NCBI GenBank assembly: GCA_013817115.1
Contig: JACDDG010000163.1
Coordinates: 1-6,004, forward strand
Source: Parachlamydiaceae bacterium
GTDB taxonomy: Bacteria > Chlamydiota > Chlamydiia > Chlamydiales > Parachlamydiaceae
DNA length: 6,004 bases
Direction of reading: 5' to 3'
Below, in pieces: positions 5,250 through 6,004 of the stretch (its first letter is position 1; every line of letters starts with the position of its first letter). Position numbers and translations under genes: made by a program. The notes under the pieces were generated by a model. It had not been told where the DNA came from and searched no databases. It saw only the letters and a program-made list of their open reading frames with translations.

Positions 5250-5686
5250 TAGTATACTTCCTTCTTTAAAATATCAAGTCCTTCTACAATTCCATTTAGA
5301 ATTCCGGTACAGCCAAATGTTCCCTCACCTAAATCATCCTTAAGCTTGGGTTTATCAAGTCCTTCACCAATTCCATAAGCAGAAAAATATTTAGCCGGCG
5401 CTTCAACTATTTTGGCTACGTTGGCTGAAATAACAAGGGAATTATAGGCAACACAAACTGTTAAGCCAGTTAATGCGAGCGCAACTAAGCTTCCTGCAGC
5501 TAATGCAATTGCACCAAAAACTACTGCAGCACAACCTGCTACGACACCTACAATTGCAATTGGCTCTACACTTTTTTCCAATCCTGTCACCATTTGGCGA
5601 TACCTTGGATTATTTAAATGAATATTATGTGCGGCATTACCCATTAATTTACTCACGCCATCTGTTATATTAGAAACGAAGCTCAT
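5249..5686 (-). CDS. Inc-like membrane protein of unknown function
   Basis: This 145-residue protein has a polar N-terminus (1-40), a long bilobed hydrophobic domain (about 42-62 and 65-87, split by AAGS), then a polar segment with NVAKIVEAPAKYF (89-101) and an acidic/basic stretch to a glycine-rich C-terminus (GTFGCTGILNGIVEG). Paired hydrophobic lobes of this size with both ends on the same side are the hallmark of chlamydial inclusion membrane proteins, which are exported by type III secretion. That is an architectural match only; no specific Inc is recognised. The domain is rich in small residues (Gly, Ala), favouring tight helix packing. I chose the ATG at 5686 because GAAGGGAG lies four bases before it. 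A TTG at 5725 would extend it by 13 residues but is poorly supported. It converges on mnmA with a gap of 20 bases. Confidence 0.75.
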   Translation of the reverse strand: MSFVSNITDGVSKLMGNAAHNIHLNNPRYRQMVTGLEKSVEPIAIVGVVAGCAAVVFGAIALAAGSLVALALTGLTVCVAYNSLVISANVAKIVEAPAKYFSAYGIGEGLDKPKLKDDLGEGTFGCTGILNGIVEGLDILKKEVY

Positions 5687-5690
5687 TTTT

Positions 5691-5698
5691 CTCCCTTC
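5691..5698 (-). promoter_or_regulatory. Strong ribosome binding site deciding the start at 5686
   Basis: Read on the minus strand, GAAGGGAG is followed by AAAA and the ATG at 5686. It is the best Shine-Dalgarno match among the larger genes of the window and argues against the upstream TTG start. Confidence 0.65.
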
Positions 5699-5764
5699 AA
5701 AATAAATATCAATTTGATTCTTCAACTATTTAACCGAATAAAATCGGATCAGAAAATTTACTCT

Positions 5765-5794
5765 AACATAAAATGATTATTCTTCCAAGTTCAA
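5765..5794 (-). promoter_or_regulatory. Putative promoter of the Inc-like gene
   Basis: On the minus strand TTGAAC (5794-5789), an 18-base spacer and TATGTT (5770-5765) each match the sigma70 consensus at 4 of 6 bases. Transcription would start near 5758, giving a leader of about 70 bases. The match is moderate, and AT-rich DNA yields such matches by chance. Confidence 0.3.
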
Positions 5795-5885
5795 ACATTG
5801 ATATTAAGACTAAGTAGTTGATTTCACATTCAGGATATGCAAAAATGATCTTTTGGAGACCGACCTTAAAACAAAAATAAACAAC

Positions 5886-5904
5886 AAATAAATAAATAAA
5901 TAAA
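5886..5904. repeat. AAAT tandem repeat, nearly five units
   Basis: Four perfect AAAT units (5886-5901) plus AAA form a simple sequence repeat. It ends 16 bases before the ATG of the possible gene at the window edge, where unit-number changes could alter spacing of upstream signals. Nothing else supports phase variation. Confidence 0.7.
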
Positions 5905-5917
5905 AGCATCAAATGAT

Positions 5918-5989
5918 AAAATGACAGCAATTGTGGGCGAATGTAATTTCCGAGAGGAAATTGGTAGAATTTTAAAAAAGTGTCATTTT
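5918..5989. repeat. Nested inverted repeats at the window edge
   Basis: Outer arms AAAATGACA (5918-5926) and TGTCATTTT (5981-5989) are perfect nine-base complements. Inside them, AATTTCC (5945-5951) and GGAAATT (5956-5962) form a perfect seven-base stem closed by GAGA, a GNRA-type loop on the plus strand. They may be structured RNA, a small fold-back element, or chance within a coding frame. Confidence 0.5.
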
Positions 5990-6004
5990 GGGGAAGAGAA
6001 AATG
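5921..6004 (+). CDS. Possible gene start, cut by the window edge
   Basis: An ATG at 5921 opens a frame of 28 codons that is still open at the last base. The visible product is mixed polar and charged (it begins MTAIVGECNF and includes EEIGRILKK), like the N-terminus of a soluble protein. There is no Shine-Dalgarno sequence before the ATG, only A-rich sequence, and the nearest in-frame upstream stop is at 5897. A different start beyond the window edge, or no gene at all, remains possible. The same bases carry inverted repeats (5918-5989), so a structured RNA is the alternative reading. No family is recognised. Confidence 0.35.
   Translation, partial: MTAIVGECNFREEIGRILKKCHFGEEKM

Noticed and set aside
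5152..5343. 63-codon plus-strand frame over the mnmA end and beyond
   Set aside because: It is out of frame with the conserved MnmA C-terminus and antisense to the convergent gene; no ribosome binding site.
5473..5673. 66-codon plus-strand frame rich in Leu, Gln and His
   Set aside because: It is antisense to the hydrophobic Ala-rich domain of the Inc-like gene, which explains its composition.
1..6004. Search for tRNA, rRNA, CRISPR arrays and complete insertion sequences
   Set aside because: No cloverleaf, rRNA-like sequence, regularly spaced repeat array or transposase was recognised by eye.

Overview
The window looks like a piece of an AT-rich chromosome from an amoeba-associated member of the Chlamydiota (Parachlamydia/Protochlamydia/Neochlamydia-like). 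The main support is MnmA: its insert after NWEE, its NPDILCNREIKF block and its C-terminal region read like chlamydial MnmA as I remember it. Two small hydrophobic proteins of inclusion-membrane-like design and a LuxR-type regulator of the kind found in Legionella, Coxiella and amoebal chlamydiae fit the same lifestyle. No database search was possible, so the assignment is inference.

Layout. Positions 1-239 hold no gene but contain a perfect 32-bp palindrome, a short tandem repeat and a hairpin downstream of the regulator. A LuxR-type regulator (minus strand, 240-1070) follows. A 162-bp fold-back element (1108-1269), MITE-like with TA at its borders, sits directly upstream of it and appears to provide its promoter. 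An empty AT-rich stretch (1270-1613) leads to a 122-residue membrane-type hypothetical on the minus strand (1614-1982), with a good sigma70-like promoter and an odd leader upstream. Positions 1983-2751 are gene-poor. They contain a 71-residue single-span membrane ORF (minus) and a very basic 46-residue ORF with a good ribosome binding site (plus), which overlap tail to tail.

The conserved core is a plus-strand pair: a glutamate/dicarboxylate symporter (2752-4089) and mnmA (4092-5228), two bases apart and very probably cotranscribed. A 145-residue Inc-like protein with a bilobed hydrophobic domain converges on mnmA (5249-5686, minus). The last 280 bases hold a putative promoter for that gene, an AAAT tandem repeat and the start of a possible plus-strand gene cut by the window edge.

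Working together: the symporter probably imports acidic amino acids or dicarboxylates from the host. MnmA thiolates the wobble uridine of tRNAs for Lys, Glu and Gln. The regulator and the small membrane proteins look like host-interaction accessories, with no visible pathway linking them. No complete novel multi-gene system is evident. The most distinctive items are the fold-back element feeding the regulator promoter, the altered sodium-site motif in the symporter, and the small-ORF pair at 2318-2635.
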